Position numbers and translations under genes: made by a program
Notes under the pieces: generated by a model
Database searches by the model: none
What the model was told of the DNA's origin: nothing
Seen by the model: the letters and a program-made list of their open reading frames with translations, nothing else
Origin: JAJRXC01 sp047639555
Lineage (GTDB): Bacteria; Actinomycetota; Acidimicrobiia; Acidimicrobiales; Aldehydirespiratoraceae
Length of the DNA stretch: 64,000 bases
Direction: 5' to 3'
NCBI GenBank assembly: GCA_047639555.1
Contig: JBLIOE010000006.1
Location: 62,001-126,000, forward strand
Part shown: positions 8,712-16,982 of the stretch, piece after piece
How positions within the stretch are numbered: position 1 is the stretch's first letter
Layout of the letters: each line of letters opens with the position of its first letter

Positions 8712-8760
8712 TACGACGGTCCCGCCACCACTTTGCCGAGGCTGCGGCTACAGATCGAAC

Positions 8761-9615
8761 TCAATCGCCCCAGTCGACGCGGGCGCCGACCGCGGCGAGA
8801 TCTTCCCGAGTCTCGGCAAAGACCGCCTGGTACTTGTACCAGGGGACAGCGTTCCAGAGGTGGTGGACGAGATGATAGTTCTGGCCGAGAAAGAGCACGT
8901 TGAGCGTGCGACTCGGGAGGGCGCGCGTGTCGTGGAAGCGTTCGGTCGAGTTGAAGGGCAGGTGCGGGATCAGATCGAACGCCATGGCGAGGAAGGCGAG
9001 CGACACGAGCACCGGTACGACAAAGACGACCAGGAGGTCGCCGGTGTGGCCGGTCACGACCGACGCGATGATCGCCGCGACGAACGCGACGTCGACCACG
9101 AGTTGCGTCCACCAGTGACGCCGTGCCTTGGCCCAGCCGCGCCCGTAGTAGCGGGTCCGGTAGGTCCATAGCGGAGCGAGCAACCAGAGTGGCCGAAGCC
9201 AGCGAGGCGACCGGGCGACATCCATATCGGGGTCGATTTCGGGCTGGTTCGTGTAGGAGTGGTGCTTCGTGTGGCAAGACCGAAACATCGGAAGGGTCAC
9301 GGTGAGCGCGAGTCCGGTCGGCCATCCGAGGAAGTCATTGATTCGACGGCTTCGGTGGGCGACGCGATGGGACGCTTCGTGCATGACGGTGAACCCGAGA
9401 TACCTCGCGAGCGTCCCGAGCGTGATGGCTGCCCACGCGGGCACCGCGCCCCAGAGATACGACAGCGACACAACCAGTGACACGAGGAACGCCCCGAACA
9501 TCCACGCGGTCGGGTTCTTCCACGTGGCGACAGTGGGGGCACCGCGGTGCGAGGCGCTCGGCCGGATGGTCTTCTTTCGGTCCTGGCTCGTGGGTTCGGC
9601 AGCGATCGTGATCAT
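8761..9615 (-). CDS. Membrane fatty acid desaturase/hydroxylase family protein
   Basis: This 284-residue integral membrane di-iron enzyme has three histidine boxes: HEASH (~residue 85), HTKHH (~120) and HLVHH (~255). Hydrophobic pairs of helices lie between them (AFLVSLVVSLSYLWG; AFVAAIIASVV; LLVVFVVPVLVSLAFL). The family desaturates or hydroxylates acyl chains or carotenoid rings using O2; the box spacing does not decide between fatty acid and carotenoid. ATG at 9615 is chosen over an upstream TTG because a consensus-like promoter places the transcript start on that ATG. It is divergent from a second TetR gene, which probably regulates it. Confidence 0.88.
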   Translation of the reverse strand: MITIAAEPTSQDRKKTIRPSASHRGAPTVATWKNPTAWMFGAFLVSLVVSLSYLWGAVPAWAAITLGTLARYLGFTVMHEASHRVAHRSRRINDFLGWPTGLALTVTLPMFRSCHTKHHSYTNQPEIDPDMDVARSPRWLRPLWLLAPLWTYRTRYYGRGWAKARRHWWTQLVVDVAFVAAIIASVVTGHTGDLLVVFVVPVLVSLAFLAMAFDLIPHLPFNSTERFHDTRALPSRTLNVLFLGQNYHLVHHLWNAVPWYKYQAVFAETREDLAAVGARVDWGD

Positions 9616-9621
9616 GGTGTT

Positions 9622-9649
9622 ATGATACAAATTATGGATTCCGTGTCAA
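9622..9649 (-). promoter_or_regulatory. Sigma-70-like promoter of the desaturase, leaderless
   Basis: On the minus strand TTGACA (9644-9649), a 16-nt spacer and TATCAT (9622-9627) match the housekeeping consensus well. The -10 box ends 6 nt before the ATG at 9615, so the mRNA should be leaderless or nearly so. This is the strongest promoter match seen in the window. Confidence 0.7.
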
Positions 9650-9677
9650 TACGATTTGGTAAGAAAGTTCGGACGGC

Positions 9678-10271
9678 GTGCCTCGGCCTCGGGTGACGGA
9701 GTCGGAGGTGGTGCTGAAAGCGGCTGGCCGTCGCTTGGCGTCGCATGGCATCGCCGGCACGACCGTCGACGACGTGGCCGCCGAGGCTGGCGTTTCTCGC
9801 GCCACCGTTTACCGCTACATCGGTGGCAAGAACGAGATCGTCCCGGCGGTGATCGGACGCGAGGCGCAAGAAGTGCTGGATCGAGTCGCCGGAGTCCTTA
9901 CCGCGTCGATCACCTCCGCGGAGGCGGTCGCCGATGCCGTTTCGACCGCGTTGGTTGCGATCGGCGAGAATCCGGTCCTGGCTCGTCTGACGTCGACCGA
10001 TCTCATCGAGACGCTCCCGTTCATCACCGCCGACGCCGCATCGCTCGTCGACGTCGCAGTGTCGACCCTTTCCCCGGCGATGCGGGCCGCACCAGCGCTC
10101 AACGTCGACGACCATGCCGTCGAGGCGGCCCTCGAGGAGGCAACGCGCTTCGTCTTACTCCACCTGACCACCCCGCGGCTTGACGGTTCGCGGCTCGCTC
10201 CAAGCGATGCGGGCCAGCGCGCCGCCGTGCTGATCGCACCGATGCTTGAACCGGCCTTAAAACGGAGATAG
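9678..10271 (+). CDS. TetR-family transcriptional regulator
   Basis: This 197-residue regulator has the TetR helix-turn-helix at residues ~14-58 (TTVDDVAAEAGVSRATVYRYIG). The C-terminal helical domain has no recognisable ligand motif. It uses a GTG start. A TACGAT box at 9650-9655 could drive it with a short leader, and this overlaps the promoter of the divergent desaturase, so regulation of the desaturase is likely. It converges on the frameshifted Calx-beta gene; the two overlap by 15 bp at their ends. Confidence 0.87.
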   Translation: MPRPRVTESEVVLKAAGRRLASHGIAGTTVDDVAAEAGVSRATVYRYIGGKNEIVPAVIGREAQEVLDRVAGVLTASITSAEAVADAVSTALVAIGENPVLARLTSTDLIETLPFITADAASLVDVAVSTLSPAMRAAPALNVDDHAVEAALEEATRFVLLHLTTPRLDGSRLAPSDAGQRAAVLIAPMLEPALKRR

Positions 10272-11812
10272 CCCCCTGTCGAAGGAGAAGTCGACCTCGT
10301 GGGGAAGGTTGACGTTGGAGCCGATCGGGCCTTGGAAGAAGCCGGCGAACAACATTTCGGGATCGAACTGCGGCCCCGGATTAAACGTGGCGTAAAAATA
10401 GGTATCGCCCAGCGAGATCGGGCGATCGGAGTCGGCGGTGCCGTCGGCCCTCAGTTCGATCGGTGCTTCGTAGCAAGTGCCGCCGTGCTGGCCGGCCAGG
10501 CTGGCATCGGGGCATACGACATTGCTCGACCTATACACGTTGGCGAGCATCGCTTCTTGGGCGTTGTCGACGAGGAACGTGGTGTCGGAAATATTGCTGT
10601 TGCCGAAATCGGTTTCGTCACCGATACGCCCACGAAACTGGTGCCGCGCGATGTATTGGTCTCGACGATCGCGTTCTCGAGCGAAGGGTTGACGATCGTG
10701 GTGCCGTGGAGGCCAATCCAGGAGGCGTCGACGCCGTTGAGATGGGAGTTGGCGATGAACTGACCGGAAAAGTCGCATCCGGAGAGATCAACGCCGGGCG
10801 CGAAGGGAACGTCGTAGTCGGCGTTGTCGTCGTTCTCGATCCAGAGACCGCCCCAACCGCTGTTGTCGCCGGGTGTGGCGTTGACATGGTCGTTGGTGGC
10901 AACGAGGACAAGCTCTCGTGTTTCGACGTCGCGGTCGCCCACGACCTCGACGGGGATCGGTTGGTACGTGCTGCCCGGTGGAAACACCAGAGTGTCGGAC
11001 CCGGGGATGAAGTCGACGAGGCCAGTGGCGGTGAGGCCAGCCGAGGTCCAGTCGACACTGACTGTCTTCCCTGAGTCCTCGGAGAGTCGGGCACCGACAA
11101 GCGCAGTGTTGGTGCCGCTGTTGCGTTCGCTCGCCTGGTCGACCCCCAACGAGACCGTGGGTGGGTCGTCGTCATCGATGATCGCGACGAATCCGACGCC
11201 GTAGGCAGAAACCCCGACCTGCTTAGTGGTTTCTGTGCCGGTGAAGAAGAAACCGCCGCTCGAGCACGAGAAATCAACACCCAAGTGGGCGCGGAGTGGT
11301 TCTGCGACCCAGGTAATACCGGCCCCGGGGGCGGGTTCGTCGATCGTGAAATCGATGGTGGCGAGGGTGACACCATTGTCTCCTTCCGTCACGGTGGTAT
11401 GGCTCACCACAACGGTGGGGTAATCCGGGCTCACCGCGTTGATCGGGATCAAGACGTCCTGCCGGATGTCCTCGGGGAATAGGGAAACTGCGGTGACGCG
11501 GATTCCGCAGTTGAAGTTGCCACCGAAAATGCAGGTGGCCGCTGACGCTACGAAGCTCTCAGGCCCGAAACATGCGTCGGCGCCGCTCACAAGAAGGGGT
11601 TGTCCGGCCGTATTAGCGTTGCTGCAGGACGTCACCGCCAACAGATCGGCGCCGCCATAGCCCCCGCTGCCGTCCACGGTGACGGTGATGGTCTCGCCGA
11701 CCGTCAGAGTGTTGTCAGAGACGCTGGCGGTAAATGCCGCTGCCGCGGGTGCCGCGGTGGCCACAAACAAGACCGACATAAGGATTGCGGCCGTGGAGAG
11801 TGCGACATCCAA
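10257..11812 (-). pseudogene. Secreted Calx-beta / pentapeptide-like protein gene with an internal frameshift
   Basis: The gene starts at a TTG (11812) with AGGAG five nt upstream and a signal peptide (ILMSVLFVATAAPAAAA). Next come a beta-rich N-terminal region and Calx-beta-like repeats (FVAIIDDDDPPTVSLG; TGLVDFIPGSDTLVFPPG). A stretch with pentapeptide-like spacing follows (DLSGCDFSGQFIANSHLNG). Near 10612-10617 the sensible reading leaves this frame and continues one frame over as ETDFGNSNISDTTFLVDN. It stays protein-like through PISLGDTYFYATFNPGP to a stop at 10257. One added base there would give GVSVTETDF and restore about 515 codons. So this is either a recent mutation or an assembly error. 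The product would be an extracellular, possibly calcium-binding or adhesive, protein. Confidence 0.7.
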
Positions 11813-11905
11813 TCGCGCTCCTACAAACTACTCCGCGTGACCGGCGTCGCTCCATAGGAGGCCGGCGCGGGCCCACTTGTGGGCACCAGCTGCGAGGATG
11901 GTCGG

Positions 11906-12958
11906 ATGCGCATTGGAATGGTCGGACTCGGACGAATGGGCGGCGATCTCAGCCGCCGACTCATGGCAGGCGGCCACGAGGTGGTGGTGAACGACCTCGA
12001 CGAGGCTGCCATTGCGGAGCTCGTGGCCGATGGTGCAATTGGGGCCAGTACCTTCGCCGATCTTGCCGGCCAACTCGGCCAGCCTCGGGTTGTTTGGGTG
12101 ATGGTGCCCGCCGGGGTCACCGGTCGAGTGGTCGATGCGGTAGCCGCCGAACTCAGCGACGGCGACCTCATCATCGATGGTGGCAACTCGAACTGGAACG
12201 ACGACCTGGCTCGCAGCGCCGCGCTCGCCGAGCGCGGCATCACGCTGGTCGACATCGGCACCTCTGGCGGTGTGCACGGACTCGATCGTGGCTACTGCCT
12301 CATGGTGGGCGGTCCGCACGATGCAGTTGCTCATCTGTCGCCGATCCTCGACACCATTGCCCCGGGTGAAGAGGCGGCGCCGCGCACCCCGGGCCGCACC
12401 GGCGAAGCTGTGCCCGCAGAGAAGGGCTGGCTGCACTGTGGACCGAGCGGAGCGGGCCACTTCGTCAAGATGGTCCACAACGGCATCGAGTACGGAATGA
12501 TGGCGGCGCTCGCCGAGGGTCTGAACCTGCTCGACCACGCCAACCTTGGTGCGGCCGATCGCGACGCCGACGCCGACGCCGACGCCGATGCCGAGACTGC
12601 GCCGCTGCGCGACCCGGCCGCGTATCGATACGACTTCGACCTGGCCGCAATCACGGAGGTCTGGCGGCGCGGTTCGGTGATCGGATCGTGGCTCCTCGAT
12701 CTGACCGCCGGGGCGCTGGCCCAAGATCCAGCCCTCGATGCCTACGAAGGACGGGTCAGTGATTCCGGCGAGGGCCGCTGGACTGCGCAAGCTGCCATCG
12801 ACGTCGGTGTGCCCGCGGCGGTGCTCACCGCCGCCGTGCATCAACGCTTCGCGAGCCGCGGGAATGATGAGACGGCCGGCAAGGTTCTTTCCGCCATGCG
12901 GCATGCGTTCGGTGGCCACCTCGAGAAGTCCGTAGACGACGTGGGTGCCGCCGAATGA
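11906..12958 (+). CDS. gnd: 6-phosphogluconate dehydrogenase, decarboxylating (short, YqeC/GndA type)
   Basis: This 350-residue enzyme converts 6-phosphogluconate to ribulose 5-phosphate plus CO2 in the oxidative pentose phosphate pathway. The NAD(P)-binding motif MVGLGRMGGDLSRRL is at the N-terminus, the substrate/catalytic motif GPSGAGHFVKMVHNGIEYG at ~residue 195, and the C-terminal helices end in AAVHQRFASRG. The length fits the short family rather than the ~470-residue E. coli type. ATG at 11906 is used (AGGA upstream) in place of a further-upstream start. An acidic DADADADADAE insertion is encoded by a hexanucleotide repeat. Its stop overlaps the zwf start (ATGA), making an obvious operon. 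Confidence 0.93.
   Translation: MRIGMVGLGRMGGDLSRRLMAGGHEVVVNDLDEAAIAELVADGAIGASTFADLAGQLGQPRVVWVMVPAGVTGRVVDAVAAELSDGDLIIDGGNSNWNDDLARSAALAERGITLVDIGTSGGVHGLDRGYCLMVGGPHDAVAHLSPILDTIAPGEEAAPRTPGRTGEAVPAEKGWLHCGPSGAGHFVKMVHNGIEYGMMAALAEGLNLLDHANLGAADRDADADADADAETAPLRDPAAYRYDFDLAAITEVWRRGSVIGSWLLDLTAGALAQDPALDAYEGRVSDSGEGRWTAQAAIDVGVPAAVLTAAVHQRFASRGNDETAGKVLSAMRHAFGGHLEKSVDDVGAAE
12563..12592 (+). repeat. In-frame hexanucleotide microsatellite inside gnd
   Basis: Five copies of GACGCC (the last as GATGCC) encode Asp-Ala repeats in a surface loop of 6-phosphogluconate dehydrogenase. Copy-number slippage would keep the frame. Confidence 0.9.
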
Positions 12959-14334
12959 CGGTCGCTGGTGATGTCCTCGTCCTCTTCGGGGCGAGCGGTG
13001 ACTTGTCTCGGCGCAAGCTCTTTCCCGCGTTGTATGAGCTCGAACGAGACGCTCGACTCAATGTGCCCGTCGTTGGTGTTGGCCGCCGCGGTATGGACGA
13101 TGCCGCCTTCCGGGCCCACGGTCGGGCCGCGCTCGAAGAATTCGGCCCCAAGTTGGACGAGCCCATCGTTGAGCGACTTCTCGCCCGGCTGAAGTTCGTC
13201 TCGGGCGACTATCAGGATATGGCGACCTTCGACCGACTCGCAGAGGCGCTCGAAGGAGCGGTTCATCCAGTGGCGTATCTCGCGATCCCTCCGTCGGTGT
13301 TCGACGACGTTGCCGCCGGGCTCGCGCACGCCGGGCTCAACGAGGGCGGCCGGATCGTGGTCGAGAAACCGTTCGGTCGCGACCTCGCGTCGGCCAAGGA
13401 ACTGAACCGGATCCTGCACCGCCATTTCGACGAGTCGGCCGTGTTTCGGATCGACCACTTCCTCGGCAAGGAGCCCGTCCAGAATCTGATGGTGTTCCGT
13501 TTCGCCAATGCGATTCTCGAACCGGTATGGAATCGAAACCACGTGGCCTCGGTGCAGATCACGATGGCGGAATCGTTCGGCGTTGAAGGACGCGGCGGGT
13601 TCTACGACGATGTCGGCGCCTTGCGCGATGTCGTGCAGAATCATCTGCTCCAGATTGTCGCGCTCCTCGCGATGGAGCCGCCCGTGTCGGCCCACCCCGA
13701 CGCCCTCCACGACGAACAGGTCAAGGTGATGCGGGCGGTCCGCACGCTGGGCGCCGCCGACATCGTCCGCGGGCAATACGCGGGCTACCTCGACGAAGGT
13801 GGCGTTGCGGCGGACTCCGATACTGAGACCTTCGTTGCCGTCCGCCTCTTCATCGACTCGTGGCGTTGGGCCGACGTGCCCTTCGTCATCCGGGCGGGCA
13901 AGGGAATGGGACGGACCGTCACTGAAGCCGTGGTGGAGTTCAATAAACCCCCCAGTGCAATCTTCGACGACGGCGGCGCACCCTCGGCCAACGTGCTGCG
14001 GTTCCGGATGAAACCCGATGAGCTCATCACCCTCACGATGCAGGCGAAGCTTCCCGGCGAGGGGATGGTGGCCCGGCCGGTCGATCTTGATGTCGACTAT
14101 GAGGCCGCGCTGGGAGGCAACGGCGCCGAGGCATACGAACGCCTTCTGGGCGACGCCCTCAAGGGTGATGCCCGCCTCTTCGCTCGCCAAGACGGCGTCG
14201 AGGAGTCGTGGCGGGTGGTGGAACCCGTGCTCACCAACGCGCCCGCGGTGAAGCAGTATCCAATGGGTTCGTGGGGCCCCTCAGAGGCTGATGCCCTGCT
14301 GCCTCATGGGGCATGCTGGCACGACTGTGACTGA
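12955..14334 (+). CDS. zwf: Glucose-6-phosphate 1-dehydrogenase
   Basis: This 459-residue enzyme oxidises glucose 6-phosphate to 6-phosphogluconolactone, reducing NAD(P)+. The Rossmann motif is VLFGASGDLSRRKLFPALYEL at the N-terminus. The signature RIDHFLGKEPVQN at ~residue 165 carries the catalytic histidine and substrate lysine. The C-terminus ends KQYPMGSWGP, typical of the family. It is translationally coupled to gnd, whose product acts two steps downstream. A 6-phosphogluconolactonase is not seen next door. Confidence 0.95.
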   Translation: MTVAGDVLVLFGASGDLSRRKLFPALYELERDARLNVPVVGVGRRGMDDAAFRAHGRAALEEFGPKLDEPIVERLLARLKFVSGDYQDMATFDRLAEALEGAVHPVAYLAIPPSVFDDVAAGLAHAGLNEGGRIVVEKPFGRDLASAKELNRILHRHFDESAVFRIDHFLGKEPVQNLMVFRFANAILEPVWNRNHVASVQITMAESFGVEGRGGFYDDVGALRDVVQNHLLQIVALLAMEPPVSAHPDALHDEQVKVMRAVRTLGAADIVRGQYAGYLDEGGVAADSDTETFVAVRLFIDSWRWADVPFVIRAGKGMGRTVTEAVVEFNKPPSAIFDDGGAPSANVLRFRMKPDELITLTMQAKLPGEGMVARPVDLDVDYEAALGGNGAEAYERLLGDALKGDARLFARQDGVEESWRVVEPVLTNAPAVKQYPMGSWGPSEADALLPHGACWHDCD

Positions 14335-14713
14335 CGACTCTTTGGCTGACGACAATCTTCTCCGTATCGAGGGCTGGACGGGGCCTTGGCCCGATGACGA
14401 TCCTGACGCCAACTTCAAGGCCGACATCGCCGCCCACGCCCACCTCAAGCCGCTGTCGACCTTGGGCAACTTGAGCAACGCAATCGACGTGCCGGTGGGC
14501 TCGATCGTGCACTACGTGCTGGCCCGCTGGGCTTCAGAAGGCAGTAGCGGCCTGCTCGAACTCGGACCACGAATGGCAAAGCGCCTGCGCGAGCCGTTTG
14601 TCGCGGCCGAAGAGGCGGACGCCGACGCGGCGCGATTGGCCGCCTATGAGACGGTCCGGCAGATGGTCGAATGGCTCAACGTGCCACTCGACGATCCCGA
14701 GGCCTACCCCTAG
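14327..14713 (+). CDS. DUF6027-like small protein, third gene of the gnd-zwf operon
   Basis: This is an acidic protein of about 128 residues. The region GWTGPWPDDDPDANFKADI and the block PVGSIVHYVLARWASEGS...LLELGP resemble the actinobacterial DUF6027 family as I remember it; no function is established. No signal peptide or membrane segment is seen. The GTG at 14327 overlaps the zwf stop, and an ATG at 14309 is the alternative. The coupling suggests a role tied to pentose-phosphate enzymes, which is inference. Confidence 0.7.
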   Translation: MTDDSLADDNLLRIEGWTGPWPDDDPDANFKADIAAHAHLKPLSTLGNLSNAIDVPVGSIVHYVLARWASEGSSGLLELGPRMAKRLREPFVAAEEADADAARLAAYETVRQMVEWLNVPLDDPEAYP

Positions 14714-14736
14714 AACGAGCCGGTCCTAAAACAAGA

Positions 14737-14765
14737 AAGCGGGAGAGGCCATACCTCTCCCGCTT
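14737..14765 (-). terminator. Intrinsic terminator for the ABC substrate-binding gene
   Basis: A perfect 12-bp stem (AAGCGGGAGAGG and CCTCTCCCGCTT) closes a 5-nt loop. Read on the minus strand, the stem is followed by a T-rich run (TTCTTGTTTTAG), so it fits termination of the leftward gene ending at 14807. It may also stop transcripts from the gnd operon. Confidence 0.8.
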
Positions 14766-14806
14766 CTCAGATTCGGTTGGCCAAATTGTGTTGGCCAAAG
14801 CCAGGT

Positions 14807-16219
14807 TTAGTTGGCGCTGTTCTGTAGCTCGGTCAGCGGTACTGTTTGGCCGTCGCCGGTATCTGCGTCGAAGACCACCAGACGGTGGAGATCGCGAGCG
14901 TTGATCTTGTCGGGACCCAGTGATGATTCAGTGCCGGTCGGCATCTCGAAGGTGAGGAGGCTGTCGGCTCCGGCCCGGAAGGTCTCCGGTGTGAGGTCGG
15001 TGCTCGAGGCGCTGGCGATGATCTCGAAGAGGGAGAGATCCTGGCAGGCGAGCCGGGCTCCGTTGAACCAGTTCTCCTCTTCCAGTTCGTACTCTTCGGG
15101 GTGGCGCATGTCGGCTTCGGGAACCTTCGCAACTACGGGGTCGATGCAGTAAGTCTGGAACAATTCCTGCTCCCAGATCTCGGCGTCCGAGATGCCCCCC
15201 ATTGCGAGCGTGCCGTTGGCAACGGCACGATCAGTGATCGTTGCGCCGAGGTTGTTGAGGCCCGAGGCGTTGTTGTTCCAGATTTCGACGTCGTCGTGCA
15301 TTCCGGCGTTTGCGAGACCGCGAATGATGGCGGACGCATTGCCGAAGATGAACACGGTGTTTGCGCCACTCTCACGGATGCGTTCCATGATCGGACCCAT
15401 CTCATCGTCCTGGGCCTGAGTGTCGCCATCGCCGGCGCCAAGAACGGCACTACCGACGACGTTGACGCCCATGTCAGCCAGAATCGCGAGCGCGTAGTCC
15501 AGATCTGATTCCGCAGCGACTCCACCGGCGGCGAACACGTCGGCGCCTTCGGTGTAACCGTTGGCTTCGAGAAGGGTGAAGAGGATGTCGGTCTGACGTT
15601 CGACGGCGAGTCCCGGGGTGAACCACGGGGCGGTGGACGCATCGAGTTCTTCCTGGTTCATTTCGCCGCCCACAAGAATGGTCTCATTGAGGCCAGTGAT
15701 GCAGGGGTCGGAGGTGCCGCCGGCGGGCCCGAGGAAACCACCAATGACGGCGAAGATCTCGAAGTCCTGCGTGAGCGAGGTGCAGACCTCATCGGCCGAC
15801 GTGGCCGAGATCGGGCTGTAGAACTGGAACTCAGCTTCGATGTTGCGGCCGTTGATGCCACCGCGATCGTTGATGCCGTCGATGATCGCCTGATACATGG
15901 CGATTTGGTCGCCCCAACCGGCGGGGCTGAGCCCAAGCTCAACGAGCAGCGGGAAGTCCAGCATCGTGACACCGATGTTGATTGTGTCTTCGGTGACACC
16001 ACGGTGCGAGGCGGTCAGCGGCGCGTCGGCGGGTTCGTCCGCTGGTTCGTCGGCTGGTTCGTCGGAGTCGGTGGGTTCGTCGGCGGCGTCGTCGGGATCA
16101 CCGGTTTCGACTGGTGCTTCTGGTTCGGCGTCGGTGCTGTCGTCGCCACATGCGGCGGCGATGAGCACGAAGCTCAACAGGATCGCAAGCAGCGACAGGC
16201 TGCGTCGTTGTCTGGTCAT
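14807..16219 (-). CDS. ABC transporter substrate-binding lipoprotein, branched-chain amino acid (type I) family
   Basis: This 470-residue exported lipoprotein has the signal LAILLSFVLIAAAC with its lipobox cysteine at about residue 23. A Glu/Asp/Pro-rich linker with DEPA repeats precedes a LivJ/urea-type periplasmic-binding domain (INIGVTMLDFPLLVELG; YQAIIDGINDRGGINGRNI; AVIGGFLGPAGGTSDPC). GGAGG seven nt before the ATG at 16219 fixes the start. No permease or ATPase genes are adjacent, so it is an orphan that may serve a transporter elsewhere or act as a sensor. The ligand is unknown. It is divergent from a TetR gene across a perfect palindrome. Confidence 0.9.
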   Translation of the reverse strand: MTRQRRSLSLLAILLSFVLIAAACGDDSTDAEPEAPVETGDPDDAADEPTDSDEPADEPADEPADAPLTASHRGVTEDTINIGVTMLDFPLLVELGLSPAGWGDQIAMYQAIIDGINDRGGINGRNIEAEFQFYSPISATSADEVCTSLTQDFEIFAVIGGFLGPAGGTSDPCITGLNETILVGGEMNQEELDASTAPWFTPGLAVERQTDILFTLLEANGYTEGADVFAAGGVAAESDLDYALAILADMGVNVVGSAVLGAGDGDTQAQDDEMGPIMERIRESGANTVFIFGNASAIIRGLANAGMHDDVEIWNNNASGLNNLGATITDRAVANGTLAMGGISDAEIWEQELFQTYCIDPVVAKVPEADMRHPEEYELEEENWFNGARLACQDLSLFEIIASASSTDLTPETFRAGADSLLTFEMPTGTESSLGPDKINARDLHRLVVFDADTGDGQTVPLTELQNSAN

Positions 16220-16269
16220 TTGAAACCCTCCAAGGTATTGGTCTTCGGTCTTTGTTATTGCGGACACTA

Positions 16270-16290
16270 TATGTCCCACACCGGGACATA
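16270..16290. promoter_or_regulatory. Perfect inverted repeat between the ABC binding protein and TetR genes
   Basis: 8-bp arms TATGTCCC and GGGACATA flank a 5-nt centre (ACACC). It sits 50 bp upstream of the binding-protein ATG and about 20 bp upstream of the TetR start, and on the minus strand overlaps a TATAGT -10-like box. This is a strong candidate operator for the TetR encoded at 16311. Confidence 0.65.
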
Positions 16291-16297
16291 ATCTAGC

Positions 16298-16303
16298 TAC
16301 GGT
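16298..16303 (+). promoter_or_regulatory. TACGGT -10-like box 7 nt before the TetR GTG at 16311
   Basis: The box ends 7 nt before the GTG at 16311, the spacing seen at many other starts here. It favours that GTG over the one at 16302. Confidence 0.4.
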
Positions 16304-16310
16304 GCAACCC

Positions 16311-16922
16311 GTGAAGCCAACACCCCTCGAACCAGGGTCGAAACGTCCGGTTCGCCGCGGGCGTCCACCAAAGAGTGAACACCGCGCGGCGGTGCTTCAG
16401 GCGACCCGGGTGTTATTGGCCACCGAGGGTTACGACGCCTTGACGATGGAGGCAATCGCGGCCGAGTCAGGGCTATATCGCAAGTATCTGCACCGCACTT
16501 GGCCTTCGAAAGTGGCGCTGGTGCGCGACGCGATCTTTGAAGATGTTGCCGACTTTGTCACCCCCGACCTCGGAGAGTTCGTCGCCGACGTGCACGCGCT
16601 GGTCACCCAGCACGTCGATCTCGTCCGTCGCCCCGAGTTCTTGGTTGGCCTCTCCAGCGTGCAGACCGCGCTTCGCAGCGATCCCGACCTGTGGGAAGAC
16701 ACCGTTATCCGCCACGTGAAGCCTCCGGAGGAAGCGTTCGCCCGCGTGTTGGGGCGAGCGGTAGAACGCGGCGAGATCTCCGACCATCTTCCACCGTCGG
16801 TCATCCTCAATACGGTCTCCGGTGCGCTGCAACAGCTGGCTCGTGTGGGTGAACTTTCTCGCGATGAGCTGATCAATCATGGCACGGCGCTCGTGACAAG
16901 AGCCATGGTCACATTGCGCTGA
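16311..16922 (+). CDS. TetR-family transcriptional regulator
   Basis: This protein has about 203 residues. A basic N-terminal tail (SKRPVRRGRPPKSEHR) precedes the TetR helix-turn-helix (ALTMEAIAAESGLYRKYLHRTWPSK, residues ~45-68); the rest is a helical ligand domain. GTG at 16311 is preferred to GTG at 16302 by the -10 box spacing. Palindromes lie on both sides: one in the divergent region shared with the ABC binding protein and one between this gene and the carotenoid dioxygenase. It could regulate either neighbour; the two palindromes differ in sequence, so at most one is its obvious site. Confidence 0.87.
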   Translation: MKPTPLEPGSKRPVRRGRPPKSEHRAAVLQATRVLLATEGYDALTMEAIAAESGLYRKYLHRTWPSKVALVRDAIFEDVADFVTPDLGEFVADVHALVTQHVDLVRRPEFLVGLSSVQTALRSDPDLWEDTVIRHVKPPEEAFARVLGRAVERGEISDHLPPSVILNTVSGALQQLARVGELSRDELINHGTALVTRAMVTLR

Positions 16923-16934
16923 AGTTCTCTGTGG

Positions 16935-16951
16935 GTTAACACTGTTAACCT
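16935..16951. promoter_or_regulatory. Perfect 17-bp palindrome upstream of the carotenoid dioxygenase
   Basis: GGTTAACA, one central C, then TGTTAACC. It lies 12 bp after the TetR stop and 31 bp before the dioxygenase ATG, so it could be an operator controlling the dioxygenase. Confidence 0.65.
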
Positions 16952-16982
16952 CAGCGAGCACGTCCACAGAAAGAGCCCTCCC

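Noticed and set aside
12841..14190. 449-codon open frame opposite zwf
   Set aside because: Composition artefact of the zwf frame; no motif.
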